64,000 nucleotides of DNA. Source: Lotus japonicus (lineage: Eukaryota > Streptophyta > Magnoliopsida > Fabales > Fabaceae). The stretch spans positions 15,680,223 through 15,744,222 of the forward strand of contig NC_080043.1 in NCBI RefSeq assembly GCF_012489685.1, written 5' to 3'. Position numbers and translations under genes: made by a program. Below the pieces are notes generated by a model that was not told where the DNA came from, did no database searches, and saw nothing but the letters and a program-made list of their open reading frames with translations. This document shows, piece after piece, positions 47,125 to 57,985 of this stretch. Each line of letters begins with the position of its first letter. Position 1 is the stretch's first letter.

Positions 47125-48080
47125 GTGAGAAGGAGTACTCAGAACACACACAAAGAATGAGGCACATACAAAGGCAAAAGAGGAGAAGGAAAAAATAATT
47201 AGCAACATCCAAGTAAACATATTCTTCTTGTTTAATTATTTCTTGGCTAAATGAATATGATATTCTTGCTTTCCTACTGATTGTAATGATGTTATATGAC
47301 GTTAAGTTTTCTTTAACATGACACACTTGAACTTAAATGTTTCTATGAATCAATTTTATTTATCAATAGTTCAATGCAATGAACAAGAGAAATCATATTG
47401 AAAAAACACTTCATTTCATTCCTTTAGTCCCACCTTCGGATTGTCTCTTTATCAATGCTTCGCTGAATTTTCATCACCAGGTCCATGTAACATAAAAATT
47501 AAAAATCACCCTCAAAGAGCGAGAACCAAAATTTTGAGAAGGAAACAGGTAAAAGGGTTTACATGATTAGCATCAAATACAAGGACTCAAGCTCTTGGCC
47601 CCTTTTACCTTTTTCCCTTCTCAAAATTCTGGTTCTCCTTATTGTTATTAATTATAGACTCTACTGTACTTTACATCTACATTAATGGTGATTTTTAATT
47701 TTTATGTTACAAGGATACGGGGAGGAAAACTCACCAAAGAATTCAGAGAGAGACAATCAGAAGATGGAACCAACGGGATGAAAGAAAGAGATTTTTCAAT
47801 ATGACTTCTCTTGTTTTTGCACTGAACTGTTGGATAAATTTATTTTTGATTGATAGAAACATTCCCGTTCAAGTGTGTCATGTTGAAGCAAACTTCACAT
47901 CATATATCATCATTACAACTTGTATGAAAGCAAGCATATTATACTCACTTATCCAAGAATGGATTAAAAAGGAAGAACATGTTTTCTTTGATGAAGCTAG
48001 TTCTCTTTTCCTTCTCCTATATTGCCTTAGTACGTGCCTCCTTTTTTGTGTGTGTTCTGAGTTCTCCTTCTCTAACTGTC
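47125..48080. repeat. Palindrome at the A/B junction (short arms)
   Basis: 47125-47585 reads as the imperfect inverted copy of 47600-48080: for example GAGAAGGAGTACTCAGAACA on the left against GTTCTGAGTTCTCCTTCTC on the right, and TTTTTAATTTTTATGTTAC against GTAACATAAAAATTAAAAA. The left arm is cut at 47125, where the unit A-specific sequence meets it, so the outer 460 bp of the right arm have no partner. Confidence 0.85.
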
Positions 48081-48124
48081 TGCTAGCATTATTGGTACTG
48101 GGTATTAATGATGAAAAAATGTGA
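47801..48124 (+). other. 107-codon ORF in the right palindrome arm, unit B
   Basis: Open in all three units (also 55139-55462 and 62832-63155) with a handful of substitutions. It begins MTSLVFALNCWINL and is hydrophobic and cysteine-rich at the end (LFLLLYCLSTCLLFCVCSEF). The opposite arm carries the related frame (62357-62106: EEHVYLDVANSFFLLLFCLC), shifted at its start. No known family. It may be coding, or just a hydrophobic chance frame kept by recent duplication. Confidence 0.25.
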
Positions 48125-48676
48125 TCATCAATCCAAGATAAACGCTCTCTGTTTTTTACCACTCCTTCTTTTCCTCCCCTTTTTAACTGTGTGATTTCAC
48201 CATTTTTATAGTGTTTGAAAGCAATGAACAATTTATAACTAGCCTAGCAGCATACTAATGATGATGACATATGCTTCTTATATGATTTTTCGATCATGAT
48301 TGTATGCAAACATTAGCATATGCTAAGTAAACTTTTCACATCACTTCCCCATCTCCAGACTTCACCACTGCCACTACTAGTGGTTCACTTTTCCACTTGT
48401 CTGACTTTTTATATCCTTTCCTTTCCTCCTCGTTACGTGAGTGGCTTTCTACTTCTCCTTTTTTTGGTGTTTATTTATTCTTTGCTTATCTTTTGGTCAC
48501 ATGGTGATCATCCTCCTCTCCTCATTTTTTGTTTTGTCTATATGATCGTCTTGAGCCGTAAGCAAGGAGTATTGCAGCAACCAATCAATTGATGAGGATC
48601 AAAAGATTTTGTGCAATAATTAATAAAACTCATCAAATTTCCACCAAGTTTCAATTTTTTATTGTTATCTTATGTT

Positions 48677-48716
<40 letters not shown>

Positions 48717-49499
48717 GGGACAAAAATTGGTGTTGACAACAACCTTACTCATATTGGACTAACAACTTCTTCTTGCCCTATTAACACTATAAGTTATGGT
48801 TGTCTTTCTATACCACTTGTTTCTAATACCTAATTTAAAAAATTAAGAATCTCACTCAAACTTTGAAATCGCATATGGTGCAGTTAATATTCTAACTCTA
48901 GATTGTTTCTAGTCCATTGTGAAATTATTGACTCCACTTGAGGTTAGTTGTGATTAATAAATATGTTTTCATAGTCTAATGAATTCATTCGAACTTGGAG
49001 ATGTATCTAAATTATATTGTCGCATGTGAACCGTGATCATAAAGTTTTATATTTTTTTATTACATTCTATTAATCTAATTGAGGTATAATTTGCAATTTG
49101 TGAAGATAATTTCTATATAATATTATTAGTAAACTTTTATAATTATATTAATTCATCTTCATTAGTTGGCATATGATGATAAAGATAATTTCAAAAAAAT
49201 ATCAAAGTGTTATAAGCATTTCATTATAAACATGATAACGAATGTAAACCTAAACTTTAAATTCAAAATTGTTATTAAAAGGCAAGGTTGTATTTTTTTT
49301 ATAAACTCTAAATGACTAACCTATTAAAGCATTACTCAATGTAGAAAAATATTTAACACTTATATCTTTAACAAATTAATTGAGAGAATTGTTGAGGACA
49401 AAATAAAACAATTTAATTAAAATTAAAGAATACGTGAAAAAATGTATATTCAAAGAATTTTACAACACTAGGCAAACAGACAAAAAAATCTACACAATA

Positions 49500-50130
49500 A
49501 GGAATGAAATTTCACTCACCCAATTTTTTCGGAGCAACTTACATATAGCCAATCCTGCAATAATACGAGCAAATGGAAAATAAAAAGAGAAGAAAATTAC
49601 AAAGTAAACATAGGAAAATATAAAAAATGAGAGAAAAGCACATGAGATGGACATCTATTACATAAAGGCTTAAGCAAACAAAAAAATTAAAGAAAAATAA
49701 ACATACGCATAAGTTGCTGCCCATTTGTGAGGATTTAGTCATAATGGGATGAGCAGTTGAAAGTGGTAATGATGCTCCAATGATGGTGAAGGTAGGATTT
49801 TACAAGGGGGACTCTCAGGTGGCTGGTGGTGAGGGAGAAGGTTGGTCATGGTGGATCAAAAAAGAATGGTGAGGAGTTGATGAGAACAATTATTGAAAAA
49901 ACTATTTTGTCCTAAGGTTTTATGGCATGATGAAGAAGGTAAAGAAAGGTGGTGGGGTGTTGGTGGGTTGATGGAGATAAAAATGTGGGAAAGTTGATCA
50001 GGTTATATGGTTGAGGAAGTGTGGCACAAGGAGGATGGAGTAGATCATTGGTAGCCGCCAAGATGGTGAGATGAGAAAGTGAAGAAAGCTCCCCCAGGTG
50101 AATGAGAAAATGAGTATTTATATGGAGTTT
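49500..50130 (-). other. Same minus-strand module, unit B
   Basis: TATAAATA at 50115-50122, MTKSSQMGSNL from 49742, and the same donor, acceptor and second donor dinucleotides as in unit A. The open 67-codon frame is hydrophobic only because it reads into the intron-like part. Confidence 0.35.
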
Positions 50131-50349
50131 GATTCAACCCTAAATTCAACCTAATGGGCCAAATTATGGGCCCAATGTTAGCACACATTTTCTTTTAAAA
50201 TGGGTCAAAATAATTTACTTGAAAAAACCATAAAGGAAAAGCAATTCACTTTTTTTTACAATTTTAATTTATTATTTTGATTTTTTTATCCCAAATAACT
50301 AATTAAATTTGTTAATGAATTTAAAATTAAAAGTAAAATAAAATGAGTT

Positions 50350-50650
50350 AGATAATTCTTGTCGGGCCTCGCACCTTGGCACAGTTTATTAATAAGTCTC
50401 TCATCCGAGACACTGCATTCGATAAGCGCGACGCCTAGACTAAGTCATATAACTTATTACCTTTAATAAGGCCTACGCTAGATAACTCATGTCGGACCTC
50501 GAATGTAGCAGTGTCTCTTCGTTAAGTCCTTATTTGAGGCAGTGCCTCCGATGAGTGTGAAACATGTTCTAAGTCACATGACTTAGTACCTTCAACATGG
50601 CCCGCATCTGATAAAGCATCTCTTTGTTCAGTTGCTCGTCTGAGGTACTA
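50350..50650 (+). repeat. 130-bp tandem repeats in unit B, two and a half copies
   Basis: Starts at 50350, 50480 and 50609 (spacing 130 and 129). The third copy is cut after about 45 bp and joins sequence that in unit A lies 1.3 kb further on, so B and A differ by a deletion with its left edge inside a repeat. Confidence 0.85.
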
Positions 50651-52457
50651 CCTTCTATCATCAGTCATTTTTAGCGGAGAACGCTCATAATATCTCTCTT
50701 CTATTTCAAATCATTGGCACATTTCTGTGCCACCTGATCAAGTATTCACCAGAGTGTATACCACTCTAGCGTAGTACCTTGCAGAATTTGTCGCATTTGA
50801 CCTCAGCCACCTAAATGTTGAATTTTTTGCCCATAAAATCATCATCCCAGTCGGAATATAAGATTTTCTTAAGGGCACCTTCCACGAGGGTGCATTCCCT
50901 TCTCATTCATGTACACAATTGTCATACATTCTTTTCACACTTAACACAGTAACAATTTTTTCATACTATATATCATCCCTATTTAAAGAAGTAATTTTTT
51001 TTGTTAATACATTCTAAATTTCAAATATATCGACAATCAATTGCATCCACGTAATCTATATACCTCATAGTTTTCCATGTATTTTGCATTTTCATTGATT
51101 ATGGATCTTATTTTTATTCTGATCAAAGCCAACAATGTAACTTTAAAGTTCCTTTTATGATTAGTGTATATTAATTATGCACTTGGGTTCAACTACAATT
51201 ATTTAATACAAAACCTTAACTCAATTCAATCTTACCATTAGATGCACTACAACACTTGCATCATCAATTCCAGCCATAGATCATAAATGGAGAAAATATC
51301 TCTTTCGAACTTTTTTTTTTGTCTTAATTCGTAGTCCTCCTTGCCTTTGAGGCCAACACTTAATTAATAATGCAAGCTTGGAGATATATAATGTTGTGTG
51401 TGTGCATGTAGGTAAAGACTCAATCGATGTTAGGGATTATGCATGAAGCCAAATACTTCACAACTTGGCAACAAAAATACTAGTAATTACAAAATTAGTG
51501 AGGTTTAAGGTGGTAGCTAAAGAATAATGAAGATGGTGAAGAATAAAGCCGATCATGATCATCTAATGTGAAAACTCTTTCATATCCTCTACATTCTGAT
51601 GTTAAAACTTTATATCCATAACTCATTTCATATATATGCAAATAAATATGTGTAAATTGAGAGAATTTAAATCAATTTACCAGGGCAAGACCAATAATGG
51701 AATAAGCTGCAGAAAAGCAAGAGAAAGGGAAAATGTCTTGTTGACACCAATTCACCTCCACCTAGTGAAAAGAAATAAGATGAGAAGTGAGATAATTGAG
51801 AGATATGATTAATGATTTGATAGAAAAAGAGGAGAGAGATGTGAGGAAAAAGAGAATGGAAATGAAATAGAAGATAAATTGTAGTGTAAACATATTATTA
51901 TTGCAAGAGAAATCGACACAATAAAACAGTTGAACAATATAATCTCAAATTTTTTCGAATGTCTTCTCATTAACTAGATTAACGGATATAGGCTGATTTG
52001 TTTCAAGAGAGTCATACAAGTGTCACAATCTTTCACCGGAGAAGATTCTAGACACTAGTAAAATAACTGCCAAAAGTAATTAAAAGGAAGCCCATAAAAT
52101 AACATAATTTTGCATCCAAATGGGCTTTCTAATGACTCGCATGACCCTTTTAGTGTTATTCGTCTCTATCCAAGTGTGTCTATGTATAAATGGGAGATAC
52201 CTTTTTTCTTCTGGACGAGTTAAATGATCATAAGTCCAATATCGCCTTGAACGTCCCACTCACAACTAAGTTAATGTTGTATTAGCTGGTCAAGACGATA
52301 AAAGCGAGATTTATCTCATCCATATAATCAAGTGGATCAAAGAAAAAGTGACACAACCAATGACATAATGGCTGCCCAAACATAGTCATTGACTCTGAAT
52401 TCATTCACAATGGTTTCATAAAAGTTTAGTATTACAACTCCACTCCATGTCCCACTC

Positions 52458-52610
52458 TATATATAAATACATACAACTTTAACATATTCACCTTAACTTT
52501 CTTATCCATCTCATTTTTTCTTTCTATATCTCTCTTCTTTTTCTATCACATCAACGATTATATCTATATCTCATTTCTCTAATATTTTTATCTCTCTCAT
52601 TTAAGTTTGG
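52458..52610 (+). promoter_or_regulatory. TATA plus CT-rich leader in unit B
   Basis: TATATATAAAT followed by a 120-bp pyrimidine-rich run (TTTCTTTCTATATCTCTCTTC and similar). The same arrangement recurs in unit C at 59781-59935. It resembles a plant core promoter, with a small ORF 350 bp further on. Confidence 0.35.
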
Positions 52611-52958
52611 GCGGAATGACGTGAAGGATCCGTAATATCCTCTCCAACACCTTTCTCTGTAGCCACTATCCTGCAATATATAAGCCATTGATTTTTATAT
52701 TTAATGAGTGAGAAAAGATGATTACTTAACTGGTTCTTTATTCAATTTGAATCTACACAAGTAACTGCTGCTAAAGAGGTAGGAGAGGCTGGAGGTGATC
52801 CAAACTCGTTGTGCGAAAACATTAGTTTTCTAAATATATGTTTAATCGTTTAATTACAAAGCATTGTCATTTTGCTTATTAAGTTCAACTTCAACTTTGA
52901 GTTTTCTCTCCTTGCTCCAAAATAGACTTGAGTGTCGAAGTGACATATACAAATAACT

Positions 52959-53081
52959 ATGTCGTCGTGCTCCGACGTGGACAATGAGCTCACTGTCGAG
53001 TACAAAATCCTAAAACCACCACAAGGTGATCAGATCGAACAACAACTCAATTTCTGGAAGAGTACTTTTAAATATTTATGA
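52959..53081 (+). other. 40-codon ORF, unit B
   Basis: Begins MSSCSDVDNELTVEYKILKP and ends in FWKSTFKYL. It is polar and charged, unlike the hydrophobic chance frames around it. Unit C has the same frame (60285-60419), two substitutions (D6G, V13A) and a 4-codon longer end. Unit A lacks this section. Unknown. Confidence 0.3.
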
Positions 53082-53494
53082 ATAAAGAGATAAACACAAT
53101 ATGGTTCACTTGATACTATACATTATCATAATTCAGGACAAAGCATATAGTAGAGATCCATTATCCTTTGATCTTTGTCACATTGAGCTACAAGGAAAGT
53201 AGTGTGTGCACACATTTACTACTTTGTGTATTGGGTGTAAGATGTGGAGTGAGTTATTGAATAAATTAGTTCTTGATTGGATTGTTGACCTTTGCATTCG
53301 GTTTACTTGTATCAATGTGCTCAACAAATTACAAGAAGCAAACACGAATATCATAATAAGCATGCAATATCTATGGTGCAAGAAGTTGCCTACCGCTTCT
53401 TCTTGTACATCTTTTTTTTTCGTATGCTTGTTTGATGAGTCTTCTTCTCCAAGCATAAGAAACTACATTCACAAGTGAGTAATAGCTCTGACCA

Positions 53495-54245
53495 CCCTCT
53501 TTTATCCTCTTTCCCTATTTCTAACTTTTTATGACTTTGATTTGGTTTAGATTTCAACTTGGTGTAAAATTTCTTCCAACCATTCCCCGAGCTATACACT
53601 CTGCTAGGATCAGTTTTCAGACTTTGATTCGGAAAAGACTTCTTAGGGATCAATTTTCAAGACTCAAGCATGATTGGTAAAACTATTTTCACGTGATTCT
53701 TACTCAATATTTTAAGCTTTTGAAATAAATAATTGTTGACATAGTATTAGAGCCCCTATTAGGTTTATAGCTCGATTCTTGTCGCCCATAATTTTCTAAT
53801 AAAATTAAAATGTGAACTTCATCATATGGTATAAGAATCTCTATGACTTAGTGGTCCATAGTTCGATCTTTGTCACCCCCAAATTTTCTAATAAAAAGTT
53901 GAATTAAAACACATTGTAGATCATGAGTTTGTGCATTCTCCACGCTTCAAACACAAATGAGTTATTGCATGTGAGGGAGTGTTAAAAATAATAATATAAA
54001 ATCATTCATTTGTCACTTATTTAACAACTTAAGCTTTTAGAATAATTGGGTTTTTTTACTGACATAACAGTACGAGGGAGTAAAAACCCTAGCCAACCCC
54101 CCCTATTTTTTCTCCTATTTTTTCTGATTTTTATATGATCTTGGTGTAAAACATCTTCTAAACTTTCCTTAAGACATGCACCATTGCCATGACCAATATT
54201 CAGACTTTGATTCGGTAAAACTGTTAGGATCAATTTTCAAATTTT
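53495..54245 (+). repeat. Internal imperfect repeat pair in unit B
   Basis: 53495-53660 and 54075-54245 share CTTGGTGTAAAA, TCTTC(C/T)AA, TTCAGACTTTGATTCGG and TTAGG(G)ATCAATTTTCAA in the same order, 580 bp apart. Unit C has the same pair at 60820-61000 and 61400-61570. On the minus strand both copies read an ..PNQSLK/N.. phrase, but with stops. Confidence 0.55.
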
Positions 54246-54374
54246 TGGGTATTTGCATTTAAAGATGAGGATAAGTAGACATAATAAAATAATGTAATAA
54301 TACTTTATCTTAATTCGCTATATATTGCGCGAGACATATAATAACACAATCATGTTCTTCATCCTTTTTATATA

Positions 54375-55880
54375 GACAAAACAAAAATGAGGAGAGGAGG
54401 ATGGTCACCTCGTGACCAAAAGAGAAACAAAGAAGAAATAACCAACAAAAAAAGAGTAGAAGAAAGTCACTCACGTGACCAAGAGGAAAGGAAATAAAAG
54501 GTCAAAGAGAAAGGAAAAGTGAACCACTAGTAGCGGCGATGGTGTAATCAGGAGATGGGGAGGTGATGTGCAAAGTGTACAACGAAGAGGATAATATTTG
54601 CAGACAGTCATGCCCCAAAACTCATACATTAAGCATATGGACTCATACATTAAGCATATGCCTCAAAGAAGACGTAAAATATAGTAGAGTTTATAATTAA
54701 TAACAATAAGGAGAACCAAAATTTTGAGAACGAAACAGGTAAAAGGGTTTACATGATTAGCATCAAAACTCATACATAAAGCATATGGACTCATACATTA
54801 AGCATATGCCTCTAAGAAGACGTAAAATATAGTAGAGTTTATAATTAATAACAATAAGGAGAACCAAAATTTTGAGAAGGAAACAGGTAAAAGGGTTTAC
54901 ATGATTAGCATCAAATACAGGGACTCAAGCTCTTGGCCCCTTTTATCTTTTTCCCTTCTCAAAATTCTGGTTCTTCTTATTGTTATTAATTATGGACTCT
55001 ACTGTACTTTACATCTACATTAATGGTGATTTTTAATTTTTATGTTACAAGGATACGGGGAGGAAAACTCACCAAAGAATTCAGAGAGAGACAATCAGAA
55101 GATGGAACCAACGGGATGAAAGAAAGAGATTTTTCAATATGACTTCTCTTGTTTTTGCACTGAACTGTTGGATAAATTTATTTTTGATTGATAGAAACAT
55201 TCCCGTTCAAGTGTGTCATGTTGAAGCAAACTTCACATCATATATCATCATTACAACTTGTATGAAAGCAAGCATATTATATTCACTTATCCAAGCATGG
55301 ATTAAACAGGAAGAACATGTTTTCTTTGATGAAGCTAGTTCTCTTTTCCTTCTCCTATATTGCCTTAGTACGTGCCTCCTTTTTTGTGAGTGTTCTGAGT
55401 TCTCATTCTCTAACTGTCTGCTAGCATTGTTGGTACTGGGTATTAATGATGAAAAAATGTGATCATCAATCCAAGATAAACGCTCTCTATTTTTTACCAC
55501 TCCTTCTTTTCCTCCCCTTATTTACTGTGTGATTTCACCATTTTTATAATGTTTGAAAGCAATGAACAATTTATAACTAGCCTAGCAACTTACTAATGAT
55601 GATGACATATGCTTCCTATATGAGTTTTCGATCATGATTGTATGCAAACATTAGCATATGCTAAGTAAACTTTTCACATCACTTCCCCATCTCCAGACCT
55701 CACCACTGCCACTAACAGTGGTTCACTTTTCCTCTTGTCTGACTTTTTATTTCCTTTCCTTTCCTCCTAGTTACGTGAGTGGCTTTCTTCTTCTCCTTTT
55801 TTTGGTGTTTATTTATTCTTTGCTTATCTTTTGGTCACATGGTGACCATCCTCCTCTCCTCATTTTTTGTTTTGTCTATA
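54375..55880. repeat. Palindrome at the B/C junction (left arm partly deleted)
   Basis: The outer left arm 54375-54640 pairs with 55640-55880 (GAGGAGAGGAGGATGGTCACC against GGTGACCATCCTCCTCTCCTC). The inner 54700-54925 pairs with 54940-55030 (ATTAATAACAATAAGGAGAA against TTCTTCTTATTGTTATTAAT). The middle of the left arm is gone and the inner part is duplicated, so the hairpin has a large one-sided loop. Confidence 0.85.
54641..54936 (+). repeat. 148-bp tandem duplication in unit B
   Basis: Two copies, starting at 54641 and 54789 (ACTCATACATTAAGCATATG), differ at only a few positions. Each contains the AATAACAATAAGGAGAACC half of the hairpin centre, so two left stems compete for one right stem. 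A young event, unique to this junction. Confidence 0.85.
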
Positions 55881-56015
55881 TGATCGTCTTGAGCCGTAAG
55901 CAAGGAGTATTGCAGCAACCAATCAATTGATGAGGATCAAAAGATTTTGTGCAATAATTAATAAAACTCATCAAATTTCCACCAAGTTTCAATTTTTTAT
56001 TGTTATCTTATGTTT

Positions 56016-56060
<45 letters not shown>

Positions 56061-56839
56061 TGGGACAAAAATTGGTGTTGACAACAACCTTACTCATATT
56101 GGACTAACAACTTCTTCTTGCCCTATTAACACTATAAGTTATGGTTGTCTTTCTATACCACATGTTTCTAATACCTAATTTAAAAAATTAAGATTCTCAC
56201 TCAAACTTTGAAATCGCATATGGTGCAGTTAATATTCTAACTCTAGATTGTTTCTAGTCCATGGTGAAATTATTGACTCCACTTGAGATTAGTTGTGATT
56301 AATAAATATGTTTTCATAGTCTAATGAATTCATTCGAACTTGGAGATGTATCTAAATTATATTGTCGCATGTGAACCGTGATCATAAAGTTTTATATTTT
56401 TTTATTACATTCTATTAATCTAATTGAGGTATAATTTACAATTTGTGAAGATAATTTCTATATAATATTATTAGTAAACTTTTATAATTATATTAATTCA
56501 TCTTCATTAGTTGGCATATGATGATAAAGATAATTTCAAAAAAATATCAAAGTGTTATAAGCATTTCATTATAAACATGATAACGAATGTAAACCTAAAC
56601 TTTTAATTCAAAATTGTTATTAAAAGGCAAGGTTTTATTTTTTTTATAAACTCTAAATGACTAACCTATTAAAGCATTACTCAATGTAGAAAAATATTTA
56701 ACACTTATATCTTTAACAAATTAATTGAGAGAATTGTTGAGGACAAAATAAAACAATTTAATTAAAATTAAAGAATACGGGAAAAAATGTATATTCAAAG
56801 AATTTTACAACACTAGGCAAACAGACAAAAAAATTGTGT

Positions 56840-57460
56840 TCACTCACCCAATTTTTCCGGAGCAACTTACATATAGCCAATCCTGCAATAATACGAGCAA
56901 ATGGAAAATAAAAAGAGAAGAAAATTACAAAGTAAACATAGGAAAATATAAAAAATAAGAGAAAAGCACATGAGATGGACATCTATTACATAAAGGCTTA
57001 AGCAAATAAAAAAATTAAAGAAAAATAAACATACGCATAAGTTGCTGCCCATTTGTGAGGATTTAGTCATAATGAGATAAGCAGTTGAAAGTGGTAATGA
57101 TGCTCCAATGATGGTGAAGGTAGGCTTTTACAAGGGGGACTCTCAGGTGGCCGGTGGTGAGGGAGAAGGTTGGTCATGGTGGATCAAAAAAGAATGGTGA
57201 GGAGTTGATGAGAACAATTATTGAAAAAACTACTTTGTCCTAAGGTTTTATGGCATGATGAAGAAGGTAAAGAAAGGTGGTGGGGTGTTGGTGGGTTGAT
57301 GGAAATAAAAATGTGGGAAAAGGTGATTAGGTTATATGGTTGAGGAAGTGTGGCACAAGGAGGATGGAGTAGATCTTTGGTAGCCGCCAAGATGGTGAGA
57401 TGAGATAGTGAAGAAAGCTCCCCCAGGTGAATGAGAAAATGAGTATTTATATGGAGTTTG
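56840..57460 (-). other. Same minus-strand module, unit C
   Basis: TATAAATA at 57444-57451; MTKSSQMGSNL from 57070; donor-like GT at 57034/57033; acceptor-like AG at 56884/56883; exon-like 56882-56848; donor-like GT at 56847/56846. Splice-like dinucleotides are kept in all three units although the sequence around them has changed. Confidence 0.35.
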
Positions 57461-57678
57461 ATTCAACCCTAAATTCAACCTAATGGGCCAAATTATGGGC
57501 CCAATGTTAGCACACATTTTCTTTTAAAATGGGTCAAAATAATTTACTTGAAAAAACCATAAAGGAAAAGCAATTCACTTTTTTTTACAATTTAAATTTC
57601 TTATTTTGATTTTTTTATCCCAAATAACTAATTAAATTTGTTAATGAATTTAAAATTAAAAGTAAAATAAAATGAGTT

Positions 57679-57985
57679 AGATAATGCTTGTCGGGCCTCG
57701 CACCTTGGCACACTTTATTAATAAGTCTCTCATCCGAGACACTACATTCGATAAGCGCGATGCCTAGACTAAGTCATATAACTTATTACCTTTAATAAGG
57801 CCTACGTTAGATAACTCATGTCGGACCTCGAATGTAGCAGTGTCTCTTCGTTAAGTCCTTATTTGAGGCAGTGCCTCCGATGAGCGTGAAACATGTTCTA
57901 AGTCACATGACTTAGTACCTTCAACATGGCCCGCATCTGATAAAGCACCTCTTTGTTCAGTTGCTCGTCTGAGGCACTACCTTCT
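57679..57985 (+). repeat. 130-bp tandem repeats in unit C, two and a half copies
   Basis: Starts at 57679, 57809 and 57938, with the same internal truncation as unit B, so the deletion happened before units B and C separated by duplication. Confidence 0.85.

Larger units (their letters stand above)
41645..47590 (+). repeat. Array unit A (left-truncated, variant)
   Basis: First member of the head-to-tail array. It begins at CAGACTTCACC, which in the other units lies about 760 bp inside the unit, so its left end is missing. It shares with units B and C the (TAA)n tract, the minus-strand splice-like module, the 130-bp repeats and the following 650 bp. It lacks the 3-kb section found in B at 51369-54370. 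In its place it has 44030-45318 and a second, diverged copy of the same segment (46021-47095), both absent from B and C. No recognisable coding domain. Confidence 0.85.
47591..54928 (+). repeat. Array unit B (7338 bp)
   Basis: Measured from GCTCTTGG at the palindrome centre to the same phrase in the next unit. Very similar to unit C along almost the whole length, including non-coding AT-rich parts. Differences: most of the left palindrome arm (equivalent of 61950-62560) is deleted and a 148-bp direct duplication is present in its place, which explains nearly all of the 355-bp length difference. Confidence 0.88.
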
